From contig OX621234.1 in NCBI GenBank assembly GCA_951640165.1, positions 29,640,549 to 29,704,548 of the forward strand: a DNA stretch of 64,000 nucleotides. The letters are read 5' to 3'. Shown here piece by piece: positions 53,988-63,879 of the stretch. Position numbers and translations under genes: made by a program. A model generated the notes under the pieces. It was given only the letters and a program-made list of their open reading frames with translations, ran no database searches and was not told where the DNA came from. The stretch is from Pseudoips prasinana (Eukaryota; Arthropoda; Insecta; Lepidoptera; Nolidae). The first letter of the stretch is position 1. Every line of letters starts with the position of its first letter.

Positions 53988-54389
53988 TTAACACATAGGC
54001 TGGCGTTTATCTGACTTCTGTCCACAACTCATCCTACTGTTACATTTAACATTATAAACATTCGAGTATTTAGACCTTGGAGCTATTACAAAGCAGTACT
54101 CGTGGTAGTAGTAAGACCAGTACTCGTGGAACGAAAATGCGGTGCAAATGAAGTACAATAACATGCCCAGTACAAGAAAACTTCCTTCCATTAATTTATC
54201 AGAACGTTTGTCAAGTGCCACTTCTATCATGAGCCCCAAGCTGACGAAAGTGAAACTTCCATACACTCCAGACATCATGAAATGAGATATGGCATTTAAA
54301 CTCGGGTCTTCCGAGCTGAAGAATAATCCCAGTACCATCAACATTACATTGACCCCACGTAATAGCATCTGCATTAGTTTATAAGCCAT
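53988..54389 (-). CDS. small multi-pass membrane protein (hypothetical)
   Basis: A 133-codon frame from the ATG at 54389. Hydrophobic stretches at about residues 5-24 (LMQMLLRGVNVMLMVLGLFF), 36-58 (MMSGVYGSFTFVSLGLMIEV) and 70-90 (SFLVLGMLLYFICTAFSF) suggest three or four membrane passes, with a short charged loop KRSDKL between the second and third and a Cys/Lys-containing tail. Start context is acceptable. No transposon motif or repeat is associated. It could be an intact single-exon gene or the first exon of a longer one. The family is not recognised. Confidence 0.6.
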   Translation of the reverse strand: MAYKLMQMLLRGVNVMLMVLGLFFSSEDPSLNAISHFMMSGVYGSFTFVSLGLMIEVALDKRSDKLMEGSFLVLGMLLYFICTAFSFHEYWSYYYHEYCFVIAPRSKYSNVYNVKCNSRMSCGQKSDKRQPMC

Positions 54390-54616
54390 TGAAATGTAAT
54401 GAATCTAAAATTAATGTAAAAATTACATACCTACTATGATTTCTATAAAATAATGTCAACAAACTACTTATGTCAAACCATAAACCGCTCTGACACAAGT
54501 ACCTACTCAATACTAAGATATCCATAAATTAGAAAAGTATAGAAGTGTGTAATAATTAAAATAATCTGTACGAAGTTGGGGGAACATTTAGCAATCGAGC
54601 TGCATAGTTCATTGGC
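54390..54616. other. upstream region of the membrane-protein frame
   Basis: No clear promoter element was identified. AT-rich. Confidence 0.35.
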
Positions 54617-56370
54617 TCCTTTTACACGCTTTATATTAAGCTTCACTTGTATGTATGTAACTGACTCCTTGAGATGCGATTTTTACCCACTTTAAACGGT
54701 CAGATTTCATTCAAACTTTGGAGATTTATCGAGGACCGATGACAATACACTAATTTGAATAGATTATTCCATTATTCAATTAGCAAAATAAGATTTTTGC
54801 CAATTTATATAATTTTAATCTGTATCCATTGATGTTACTGCCATCTATATTATGTTTTTTGAATCACTACGGTCAGTAACTTGTACTTTAATCAAGCTGT
54901 TTGACCATAGATGGTGCTTCCCTAGAAAAAGATTAAGAACTGCCATTCTTCTGTTCTAGATGGCGTTTGTGTTCATTGATGTTACTGCCATCTATATTTT
55001 GTTTTTTGAATCACTACGGTCAGTAACTTGTACTTTAATCAAGCTATTTGACCATAGATGGCGCTTCCCTAGGAAAAGATTAAGAACTGCCATTCTTTTG
55101 GTCTAGATGGCGTTACCATGTGTCAATAACTTCTATTTTAATGGACCATAGATGGCGCTTCCCTAGAAAAAGATTAAGAACTGCCATTCTTTTGTTCTAG
55201 ATGGCGTTACCATGTGTCAATAACTTCTATTAAAAGTTAAGAACTGCCATTTTTTTGTTCTAGATGGCGTTTGTGTCCATTGATGTTACTGCCATCTATA
55301 TTTTGTTTTTGCATCATTACAGTCAGTAACTTATATTTCAATCAAGCTATTGGACCATAGATGGCTCTTTCCTAGAAAAAGCTTAAGAACTGCCATTCTT
55401 TTGTTCTAGATGGCGTTTGTGTCCATTGATGTTACTGCCATCTATATTTTGTTTCTTGAATCACTACGGTAAGTAACTTGTACTTTAATCAAGCTATATG
55501 ACCATAGATGGCGCTTCCCTAAAAAAGATTAAGAACTGCCATTCTTTTGTTCTAGATGGCGTTTGTGTCCATTGATGTTACTGTCATCTATATTTTGTTT
55601 TTTGAATCACTACGGTAAGTAACTTGTACTTTAATCAAGCTATATGACCATAGATAGATGGCGTTACCATGTGTCATTACACGCTTTGTATTAGCTTCAC
55701 TACTATATTTTTATACTGACTCCCTTAGACGCGATTTTGACCCACTTTGAACGGTCAGATTTCATTCAAACTTTGTAGATTTATCGAGGACCGATGACAA
55801 TACACTAATTTGACAAGATTATTCCATTATTCAATTCTCAAAAGAAGATTTTTAGAAATTTATATAATTTTAATGTGTCCATTGATGTTACTGCCATCTA
55901 TATTTTGTTTTTTGCATCATTACAGTCAGTAACTTAAATTTCTATCAAGCTATTGGACCATAGATGGCTCTTTCCTAGAAAAAGCTTAAGAACTGCCATT
56001 CTTTTATTCTAGATGGCGATACCATGTGTCAATAACTTCTATTTTAATGGACCATAAATGGCGCTTTCCTAGGAAAAGCTTAAGAACTGCCATTCTTTTG
56101 TTCTATATGGCGTTACCATGTGTCATTACACGCTTTATATTAGCTTCACTTGTATATTTAAATGTTTGGAACTGACTCCTTTAGATGCGATTTTGACCCA
56201 CTTTAAACGGTCAGATTTCATTCAAACTTTGTAGATTTATCGAGGACCGATGACAATACACTAATTTGACAAGATTATTCCATTATTCAATTCTCAAAAG
56301 AACATTTTTACCAATTTATATAATTTTAATGTGTCCATTGATGTTACTGCCATCTATATTTTGTTTTTTG
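54617..56370. repeat. complex tandem satellite with AGATGGCG motifs
   Basis: A unit of about 145 bp ('ccattgatgttactgccatc', 'tcactacggtcagtaact', 'gaccatagatggcgcttccc', 'agattaagaactgccattct', 'tctagatggcgt') is repeated many times with deletions. A longer flanking block ('ttacacgctttatattagc', 'ggtcagatttcattcaaact', 'cgaggaccgatgacaatac') occurs three times (about 54617, 55675 and 56122), giving higher-order structure. No coding. Confidence 0.85.
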
Positions 56371-56470
56371 ATAATAAATTAATTTAGAGTAAAAAATTGC
56401 CATTGATTGAATAAAATATTTACAAATTATATAAAATTGTACTATTATTATTAAAACATAATAATATTAG

Positions 56471-56743
56471 TCATGACTCAATATCGGAGTCGCTGTCCCA
56501 TTCAGCATCTTCTGGCTGAATTGGAGGGCTATTTTGGCAGTTATCTCCACTGCGTGTTCCACAGGTACTATTACAAAACAGACCAACTTTTCTGCATCCG
56601 CAAGACGCTCCACATCCTTTTTTGCAGTTGCAAAAAATCATTTTCAGCAGTTCTTGTGGTGCGAGTACACAATAGTTGTACACATTACAATAGTTGTGGG
56701 TCTCTATTATACTGCGTACTTTCCCATTGCTCCAAATATTCAC
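56471..56743 (-). pseudogene. CXC/TSO1-like cysteine-rich tail, likely transposon-derived
   Basis: A 90-codon frame containing FCNCKKGCGASCGCRKVGLF, then CNSTCG and an acidic end DAEWDSDSDIES. The Cys spacing resembles one CXC (tesmin/TSO1-like) repeat, which occurs at the C-termini of some insect transposon-encoded proteins and in DNA-binding regulators. The upstream part APQELLKMI fits this type. No upstream domains are in frame, so it is a C-terminal remnant or last exon. Confidence 0.55.
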
Positions 56744-56879
56744 ACACCGAAATTTTCACTAAGTAGAAAAAATATGATAAGTTTTTGGACCTCCTTCAAT
56801 TTTCATGCTATCACAATTTATAAAAAACCATTGTAAAGGTAATTAAGAGAGCTACAACATCCTGCAATATATAGTAAAA

Positions 56880-56933
56880 AGCCTTTTTCTAAAACGGTGA
56901 AGGTTTAACCCTTCACCGTTTTAGAAAAAGGCT
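56880..56933. repeat. 54-bp near-perfect palindrome
   Basis: Arms 'agcctttttctaaaacggtg' plus AAGG and the complement meet at a centre 'ttta'. No flanking duplication. Resembles the other micro-palindromes at 30390 and 36493 in form, not in sequence. Confidence 0.8.
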
Positions 56934-57533
56934 TAAGAGAGGCTGTGATTGCGCTGCCACGCGCTCTTTAAACAATCATATCTCCGTCAATTTTTGTTTG
57001 ACAGAAAAAACAAAAAGCCAAATGGTTTGTCAGAAAAATACCTAATTTTTTTATCAGAACACATTTATACGTATCTGTCGTCATTTTTTAAATATTATGA
57101 AAAGTTGTTTTTTAATCGTGACTTTTTTGAAAAATATGTGTCCTGAAGCAGCCAAACTGACACTATCTATCAAACTCTTCATAATAAAGTTAATTCTTGG
57201 CGGAATACGATTAATGTTGGTGGAAATGGCACTTATGAAACCCATTGATTTAAAAGAAAAAACATTAGATGCTCCCCTTATTTACAATACAGCTCACTTA
57301 TTTTACGTGCAAAAGACTTTTAATAGTATTCATTTTAAAGCTTATTTCAAGCACTACAAAACTCTTTTGTATTAGAATGCATAAAATGCATGTGCTCGCC
57401 GCTAGATGGCATTGATCACATCGATTAAATTTCAGACAAAATAAAAAACGGCTTTGATATTTAATATCTAGCTTAATATTGCACTTAGAATACTTTATAA
57501 AAAAAACCAAATTGTTCATTGTTTTACCTGCTA
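56934..57533. other. no gene supported
   Basis: Two overlapping short frames (56949-57375) lack recognisable domains. The 'gctagatggcattg' at 57402 is another satellite-type motif. Confidence 0.4.
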
Positions 57534-57775
57534 AAATTTTTCATAAAGTTAGTATACCTACGGAATAGAGCATCAAAGGGCTGAGGGAGCGAAATATCAC
57601 TAGCTGCAACACTGTATGATAAAAAGAGATGCGTGATGCGACGCAACAGAACCGTTTTTGGCATCTGTTTGACAGTTCTTCGGCACTTATCGGCACGCTG
57701 CGAATTTGACTCTTGAGAACTTTTCTGATTTTACGTGAAATCGTGGATATTTTTGAAAAATATTTCTTCAGAAAT

Positions 57776-57846
57776 ATGGTGAATTGTTCAGTGACAGATT
57801 CTTGTACAACACAGAGTAATAACCCTGAAAACTGTTCATTTCACAG
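57776..57846 (+). pseudogene. THAP-like first exon of P-type transposase
   Basis: From the ATG, MVNCSVTDSCTTQ then NNPENCSFH followed by a splice donor GTAAAT at 57847. THAP zinc fingers begin M-x-x-C, a second Cys, then ...FHR/KFP; here the first two Cys are five residues apart where two to four is usual. P-element transposases and THAP9 start with this domain. Downstream exons carrying the third Cys, His and AVPTIF-type end were not found, so it is an isolated exon. Confidence 0.5.
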
Positions 57847-58214
57847 GTAAATTATTCCAAATCGACACCTTCTAATTTAGGATTTATTTTTGCCGATGCG
57901 TTTAGAATTTTAGACACTAAGTGTGTTTATTGTCTTCTATAAACATTTGTTAATGTAAGAGAATTTACGAATATTTTGTGTAAAGAAATAATTTTCTGTT
58001 TACACTATGGCTGAATCAACTTATCGATATTTCGTGACCACTGTCTATCACGCGGTAAACTAATATGTATTACTAATAATATTGTGATGTTTAGATGTGA
58101 ATCCCCTGGAAATGGAAGTAATCCCAAATTCTCCTAAATATGTCTCAATCGAGTCCTACTCGGAACGCAAGCCAAGCGCTTACGTTAGAATTGCGCTAGA
58201 ATAGTTTATTTCTA

Positions 58215-58350
58215 TAAAATAAAATAAAAAAAGGTTTTTACTCACGTAGACTTAAAAAAGCGCTTGTAAATAGTCAGAACATGTTTGTAGTAATACAGTT
58301 ATTATTTCTAGTTGCTTATTACAGATATTAATGTACACGGAATGTTAAAA
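58215..58350 (-). repeat. 3' tail-like repeat
   Basis: The complement of 61505-61650: 'gtgaataaaaacc', 'gacttaaaaaagcgc', 'aacatgtttgtagtaa' (plus-strand forms). The same family lies at 15530 and 16400. Confidence 0.5.
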
Positions 58351-58394
58351 CATTTTCAATTATTGACATAGTATATAGTCTTATGGAATTATCT

Positions 58395-58960
58395 GGGTTA
58401 GCTCTGCTGACATTAACACCATATTTATATTGCAATTAAACGCTGTTAGAGCCATTTATGATCTTGACCCGAGATTGTCTAAGAGAAAAGTTCAAAGAGG
58501 TTAACATCCTAACTGTAGTATAAATATAGATATAAGAATAATCCTAGGTTGCGTACATACATACAGCATTGCAACATAAGATTATGCAATATAATCCGAA
58601 CCCATCTCCACAAAATAAGTAACTCTCTATTAGGCAATGTATAAGATTCTACAACAAACCTCCCAATGATATTAGAGAATTGTCTAGGAATAAGTTCAAT
58701 AGAATTATTAAAGCAAAATTGTATAGCAGGGCATATTACAACATTTCTGATTATTTGAGTGACAAAAATGATTGGGATCGAGTTGGTTTAAGTCAACACA
58801 CAATCAATAATAATATGTAATTAAACTTAAGTAAATTTTATTTAAAAAAAGGTTTCCTACTGACTTTACTGGCAGTCCTGTACTGCACAGTAGGGTATAA
58901 AATAACGATTCCACATAAATGTATTGTTTACGGAATAAATGAATTTAGAATTTGAATTTA
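58395..58960 (+). pseudogene. CR1/jockey-like LINE C-terminal fragment
   Basis: Includes the equivalents of ...RFYNKPPNDIRELSRNK and AYYNISDYLSDKNDWDRVG, the C-terminal end of jockey/CR1-type RT proteins, then a stop near 58818, a 3' UTR and 'aataaatgaatttagaattt'. It is nested in the P-like element. Confidence 0.65.
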
Positions 58961-59242
58961 TTAAGACGGACGCGCGTTTCTAACTATAGCCGTGTATAAT
59001 ATTACCTATCAAGTGATTGACAATCTTTAATCTTCATTTTAATCGTTCAAAGTATATACGCTCACTAAATTGTCAAACAGCGAAGAGTTAAGTGACAACC
59101 GACAACTCTTATGCGAAAATAAATTATTTAAAATTTCTTCGGAGTTTTTCTTCAATATTCTTACTTCACTTCACGAATTGTGGTTTCAGCCATGCAAAAT
59201 CCCATCTCATCCTATTTAAGTACTATCACTGGGACTGATTCA

Positions 59243-59420
59243 TCGTCATCATCATGTCAGCCATATTACATCCACTGCTGGACCAAAGCCTTCCCAAAGA
59301 ATGGGGGGGATATGCCATAATCGTCACGCTTGGCAGACGGGTTGGCGATCGCAGTAAGATGGCCACAGTTCACGGGATGAGATGGAGTGATGATATTCTA
59401 TGCCGTCACCACACATTACT
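59243..59420 (-). mobile_element. RTE-derived non-autonomous repeat
   Basis: The minus strand has the 5' UTR block ('ctcatcccgtgaactgtgg', 'ggcgatcgcc' region, 'ggcataatcgcc'-type) followed by 'gtccagcagtggatgtaat' and a GATGATGACGATG tail. Confidence 0.65.
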
Positions 59421-59588
59421 GATTAATATTATCGATATCGATATTAATTCAAAAATCGACATGAGATACATCATTGACACGCACACATAAACATTTGTAC
59501 ACACACAAATGTCATCCTATTTCGGTTTCGTTTGACAGCTCTTGTTTGTTGCTCTATTCCGTAGGTATACTAAGTTTATGATATTTTT

Positions 59589-60584
59589 TGAGATATTTGC
59601 AAAAATCCGATGAAAAACGTGAAAAAATTGCGAATTTTCAATTGCCAATAACTTGAAAAGTATTGGACTTTTTGAAAATCTTTATTATTTGCTTAAAATT
59701 AGGCCTTCTATCAATATCCGAGGTTATTTTGAAAAAAACAAAATTCACCCCCGAGAAGGGATGGCAACCACCCCCAGGGTGGTTGCGGAGTTCAAATCAT
59801 TTTCACTTTTGAAGTTAAGGGTAAGATGAACCTAATTCAAAAATTGTATGTAATTCGGTTCACAGTAAAAAAAATCGGAGCAATAATGCTTCAATGGTAC
59901 TAATTTGTAATACAAAATATATACATGGATAAACAAAAAGGTGTGACAAAAAAGGTATTATAATAGGTTATGTTAAAAAATTGATAATGATAATTATATT
60001 TTTCTTTATTTATACATACTTCAATAATTGTTCGTGCATCTATAATAAAGAACTGCAGGTGCAATCTCTCGTGTCAGTTTAACATAATACGGAAATGGTT
60101 GAGTTCCAAGCACAGACAATGTATATTATGATTCTAACTTCGGTGTCGGTAAGTTAAAGAATAGGAACTTAAGTTTTCGGTTTAACATTACGTAGCCACA
60201 TATCATGCATGACTTCGAATCGACTTGCGTTCTGAGAGTAGTACCCTCTTGGGTCTTGAGTGAAATAAATCTTGTTATTATACAGGCTTCAACTTTATTT
60301 AGTTAGTTTTTGCATTCAAAGTGAAGTGCATCATAGTTTCATCAATTTCTTTTTAACTTCGCGGTTATAGTAAAGAGACGTGCGGTGGCGGCGGCTCAAG
60401 TCATCTGCTAATATATTCAGTTATTGTCAATATATCCAGTTATTAAAGGTTGAAAAGTAGGTTAAGGTTTTAAATACTAATTGTCAGTTTAGTGTTAGAT
60501 ATATTTTACTACATCTCCTCTGAATACTTAGTTCTGACTATATTGGGGTAAGAAATTAATAACAATCAATATTATGACATTTAG
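59589..60584. other. no gene seen
   Basis: Contains 'cacccccgagaagggatggc' and 'aaccacccccagggtggttg' near 59748-59788 (a short C/G-rich inverted stretch). No coding region is supported. Confidence 0.4.
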
Positions 60585-60700
60585 GACGGACCTTGTATGT
60601 ATAACGACAACGACGACCGTCGCGCTTAAATGCTACTACCGGACCTAATGAACCCCAGCTGAGAAGACTCAGTGCAAAATGACTCCCCGGATTCCTCTAA
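60585..60700 (-). mobile_element. 5S-derived SINE, 3' fragment
   Basis: 'ggaccttgtatgtataacga', 'cgaccgtcgcgctt' and 'aatgctactaccgga' are the complement of the 3' part of 15880-16205. The 5S-like head is absent. Confidence 0.55.
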
Positions 60701-61140
60701 TCTATTTATATGATTCTTTTTAGTTTTGTTCGTTCATCAGGATAGTCATATCTCATTTATATAATATAAAAAATAATATTAAATATTTAAAAATATATTC
60801 CCTTCATGCAAAAAGATCATTTGTTAGTTAATTGACACAAGATGTAGGCTATTGTCCAATTACTAAAAATGAATACACATTGTACCTAATTGAATCATAA
60901 TATAGTTACCTAATTATCAATACCTACATCCTCCGGAAGGGTGTCAGCAAGGGAATCCTAAATTTGATCTGCCAGCGTGTATCGTTCGTAGCTTAACGCA
61001 GAGCGCCTACCCCGGATTGGTAGATAGTGCAGGTTCGAGACCCGCCGGACGATTAAATTTATGATTTCCCATTTTTGAGAATAATTATAAATTAATTATA
61101 TATATACTACAAACATGTTCTGACTACTAACAAGCGCTTT
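60701..61140. other. intergenic with tRNA-like remnant
   Basis: A segment at 60985-61055 has a weak box B-like 'ggttcgagacccgccgg'. It may be a worn SINE head. No gene. Confidence 0.4.
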
Positions 61141-61345
61141 TTAGGGTTCCGTATCCAAAAGGCAAAAAACGGAACCCTTATAGATTCGTCAGACCACTAT
61201 GTCGCAGCCACTTTTTTCCTGAACTATAAGAGCTGTACTGTTGAAACTTGGCAAGTAGATCCTATTCGTTGAACTGCATTAAGATTAAACAAACAAAAAT
61301 AGAAAAGGAACAATAATTTTGGGGGTCCCCATACACGGAGGGGGC
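61141..61345 (+). repeat. AGGGTTCCGTA dispersed repeat
   Basis: It starts 'tagggttccgtatcc' followed at once by an inverted 'cggaaccct', then 'cgcagccacttttttcc' and 'aactataagagctgtac'. Related to 39307-39680. Confidence 0.6.
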
Positions 61346-61504
61346 GATGGCTGGCCCTCACGTCATACTCGTGAATATACAGTACAACAATATGTAGTAA
61401 AATATAAATTTCAATACATAATATTATAAACTTCAACTAAACATAATCTCCTTGACAATAACTTAATACAAGCTAGCTAAATATCACTACCATTATAAAA
61501 TGAA

Positions 61505-61669
61505 TTGTATAAATGTTTTAACATTCCGTGTACCTAAATATATGTAATATGTAACTAGAAATAATAACTGTATTACTACAAACATGTTCTGACTATTTAC
61601 ATGCGCTTTTTTAAAGTCTACGTGAATAAAAACCTTTTTTATTTTATTTTTATTTTTATTTAATGGGTG
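61505..61669 (+). repeat. 3' tail-like repeat
   Basis: 'taacattccgtgtacc', 'ctgtattactacaaacatgt', 'tacatgcgctttttt' and 'gtgaataaaaacc' with a T-rich run. Inverted relative at 58215-58350. Confidence 0.55.
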
Positions 61670-62330
61670 CTGCTTGCGGTAACTGGTCGAACTGCTGTTG
61701 GGGTACTCATAATATTTTATTGTTTCATACAGTCGTCGCCTCTGGTAGACTTCGTGTGACTTATTAATTTTGTAAATGTACGCGGATGTACCCACCGTTT
61801 TCTCATCTAGCAAGAGGTTATTCTACTTGCTTGAGTGAAATTTAATGTTATTGTTTATTATCTCACAATTTTTTAATTCGTTAGATTACCACGGTTCTGT
61901 GCGTGCATTAGCCTACATAACGCCCATTACAATGTAAGAAAATACATGATATATAAAAAAAAAACGAAAACAAAAAGCAAAAGAAGACGAAAAAAGCAAG
62001 CCCGGAGTTTCTTTGTGGCTTTCTTCTCCGGGTCGTCCACCTAGGTAGCTAGAGAAAGCCGCAGGTTAGCTAGGGTAGGCTCCTCAGCGGCGAGGATCGC
62101 TTTGGCCCCTTAACGCGTGATCCCGTGCAACTGATCACACCCTCTCTTAGAATTCTGTCCTTTTGCCTCAGCGGCCCCCTGAGCTGTGGCCCGAACCCCA
62201 AAAGGGTGGCTAAGAGCCTTCTGCGCTAGGCAAATGCTCGTTGCCTTCAATTCTTTAATTTTAATATTGTACAACTAAATTTCAAAATAATAGATTAGTA
62301 ACTTGTTATTTATTTTAAGATTTAAGAAAA
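61670..62330 (+). repeat. long dispersed repeat, copy 2
   Basis: Collinear with 11830-12470. Both are plus oriented and about 50 kb apart. 'gcggatgtacccaccgtttt', 'gagtttctttgtggctttct', 'tccgggtcgtccacctagg', 'gttagctagggtagg' and 'cctcagcggcga' are conserved. Confidence 0.7.
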
Positions 62331-62339
62331 TAAATCTGA

Positions 62340-62720
62340 CAAAACAGACCGCACGGACGGACTAATTTATTTTTGTAATTTTTATACTAAGTGGGAGTCG
62401 GTCTCGCCTATGAAGGGTTCCGTAGCAGTAAGTAAGTATTCCAGTTGATTAGATGAAAGGTAAATTGTGGTATACGACTTATGACGTATTAAAAAGAAAC
62501 TACTTACTAGATCTCATTCAAACCAATTTTCGGTGGAAGTTTGCATAGTAACGTACATCACATATTTTTTTGTTTTATCATCCTCTTATTTTAGAAGTTA
62601 CAGGGGCGGGGGACTCTCATTGTACCACTTTGGAAGTGTCTCTCGCGCAAACTATTTAGTATAGAAAAAAAATGATATTAGAAACCTTAATATCATTTTT
62701 GAAGACCTATCCATTGATAG
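62340..62720 (-). repeat. AGGGTTCCGTA dispersed repeat, further part
   Basis: Contains 'agtgtctctcgcgcaaac' (complement of the 39.6-kb block), 'acaggggcggggga' and, near 62418, 'agggttccgtagca' on the plus strand. Probably two overlapping or rearranged pieces. Confidence 0.5.
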
Positions 62721-63299
62721 GTATATAGTGTAGTATATGTAGAGTACAACAAGCACAGATAATCCATAACTTGGTTTACATCTAAAACGATATAACTAAT
62801 TGCGTTTAGTTTACATAATACTTATGAAGCATGCAACATTATACCTAAGTACTAGCTAGGAAAGGCGTCTACCTCAGCAAATGTTACAGTAAATTGTAAT
62901 TATTACTGTAACGCTGATCTTCAGATGTTGTTTAAAAAACTACTTTTAATTAAATTGCAAAATTATCATGCGTACCGACCTGTAGTAGCGTTTGGTTGCG
63001 ACTCTAACCAAAGGCCTCCGTACATCAAGCGTGATTCCAGCCCCGAATCACCCGCCCCCCCCCCCCCACCTCACACCCCCCCTTCACCACAAAATACACA
63101 TTTTACATTCATATCAGCCAGTACGTTCATTTCTGTCGCCACGCCATTCTTCGGTGGGCACGTTAAGCTTTCGGTCCCGGTTCTAATTGTTAAACAATGA
63201 GGGTGACCAACACATGCGAATATTGCACTAAAAGCTACTTAACAATAAAGATTAAATTACGTACATTAGATTAGTATTTATTTCACGTAAATCAATGCA
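62721..63299. other. intergenic with poly-C tract
   Basis: A C-run and C-rich block (63049-63085) produce Pro-rich open frames with no other support. No gene. Confidence 0.45.
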
Positions 63300-63560
63300 G
63301 TATTACGGAAGTTATGACTGTGAGAAGTTTTGAGCACTTTTAAATTTCCAAGATATCGCGCGCTCTACGCGTGACGTCAGCTATCGGCTCGGTGCCGGCC
63401 GCTCCGTGCGCTTGTGCCCCGCGCTATATGAAATATGGAAGTGAAGACGCGCGCGCTGTACTTGTATCATAGCTTTATTTATTAATTTGTTATTATTGTA
63501 TTACACCAACCTGTTAAATACCTTGTGAGTTACATTATATCTGCACCCTGGAAGAGGGCT
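63300..63560. promoter_or_regulatory. CpG-rich block with CRE-like TGACGTCA
   Basis: 'gcgcgctctacgcgtgacgt' and 'gccggccgctccgtgcgct' form a compact CG-rich stretch in AT-rich DNA, with a TGACGTCA palindrome near 63372 and a donor-like GTGAGT at 63525. This could be a promoter with a short 5' non-coding exon, or the end of a repeat. No downstream exon is within the window. Confidence 0.35.
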
Positions 63561-63879
63561 ACATGGGAGGAAGATTTCCTTACACGACTGACAAACTTTG
63601 ATTGACTTTAGCATGCGGCGTCAAGAATCCAAAGTTTCCTAATCTACCAATAATGCTCTCGACTCAGTTACTTACTTATTTTTTTGTTTTCAGTACCTTT
63701 TTTATTAAATCTAATAAAGAACTAAATAAACTAATATAAAATAAAAATATAAGTAGGTACATTTTTATATTTATATATAATTCCAAATTTTAATGCCTTT
63801 ATAGACGACACGCTAACAGCTGTAGATTAATACCACTGTCATTCTAAACGGTTTTTTTTTCAAAGACTATAATAATACT

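Larger units (their letters stand above)
57542..59580 (+). mobile_element. P-element-like transposon
   Basis: Terminal repeats of about 31 bp start CATAAAGTTAGTATACCTAC (right copy differs at one base) and extend through 'ggaatagagca'. Flanks AAATTTTT (57534-57541) and ATATTTTT (59581-59588) match at 7 of 8, fitting the 8-bp duplication of P elements, whose 31-bp repeats also start CA. A THAP-like first exon lies at 57776-57846. The rest of a transposase is not found; the interior contains a LINE fragment and an RTE-derived repeat. Confidence 0.72.

Noticed and set aside
56949..57375. Small secreted or membrane protein (65- and 92-codon frames)
   Set aside because: No signal peptide with cleavage pattern, no domain, AT-rich; left unannotated.
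62925..63200. Proline-rich protein
   Set aside because: Produced by the poly-C tract; no conservation evidence.
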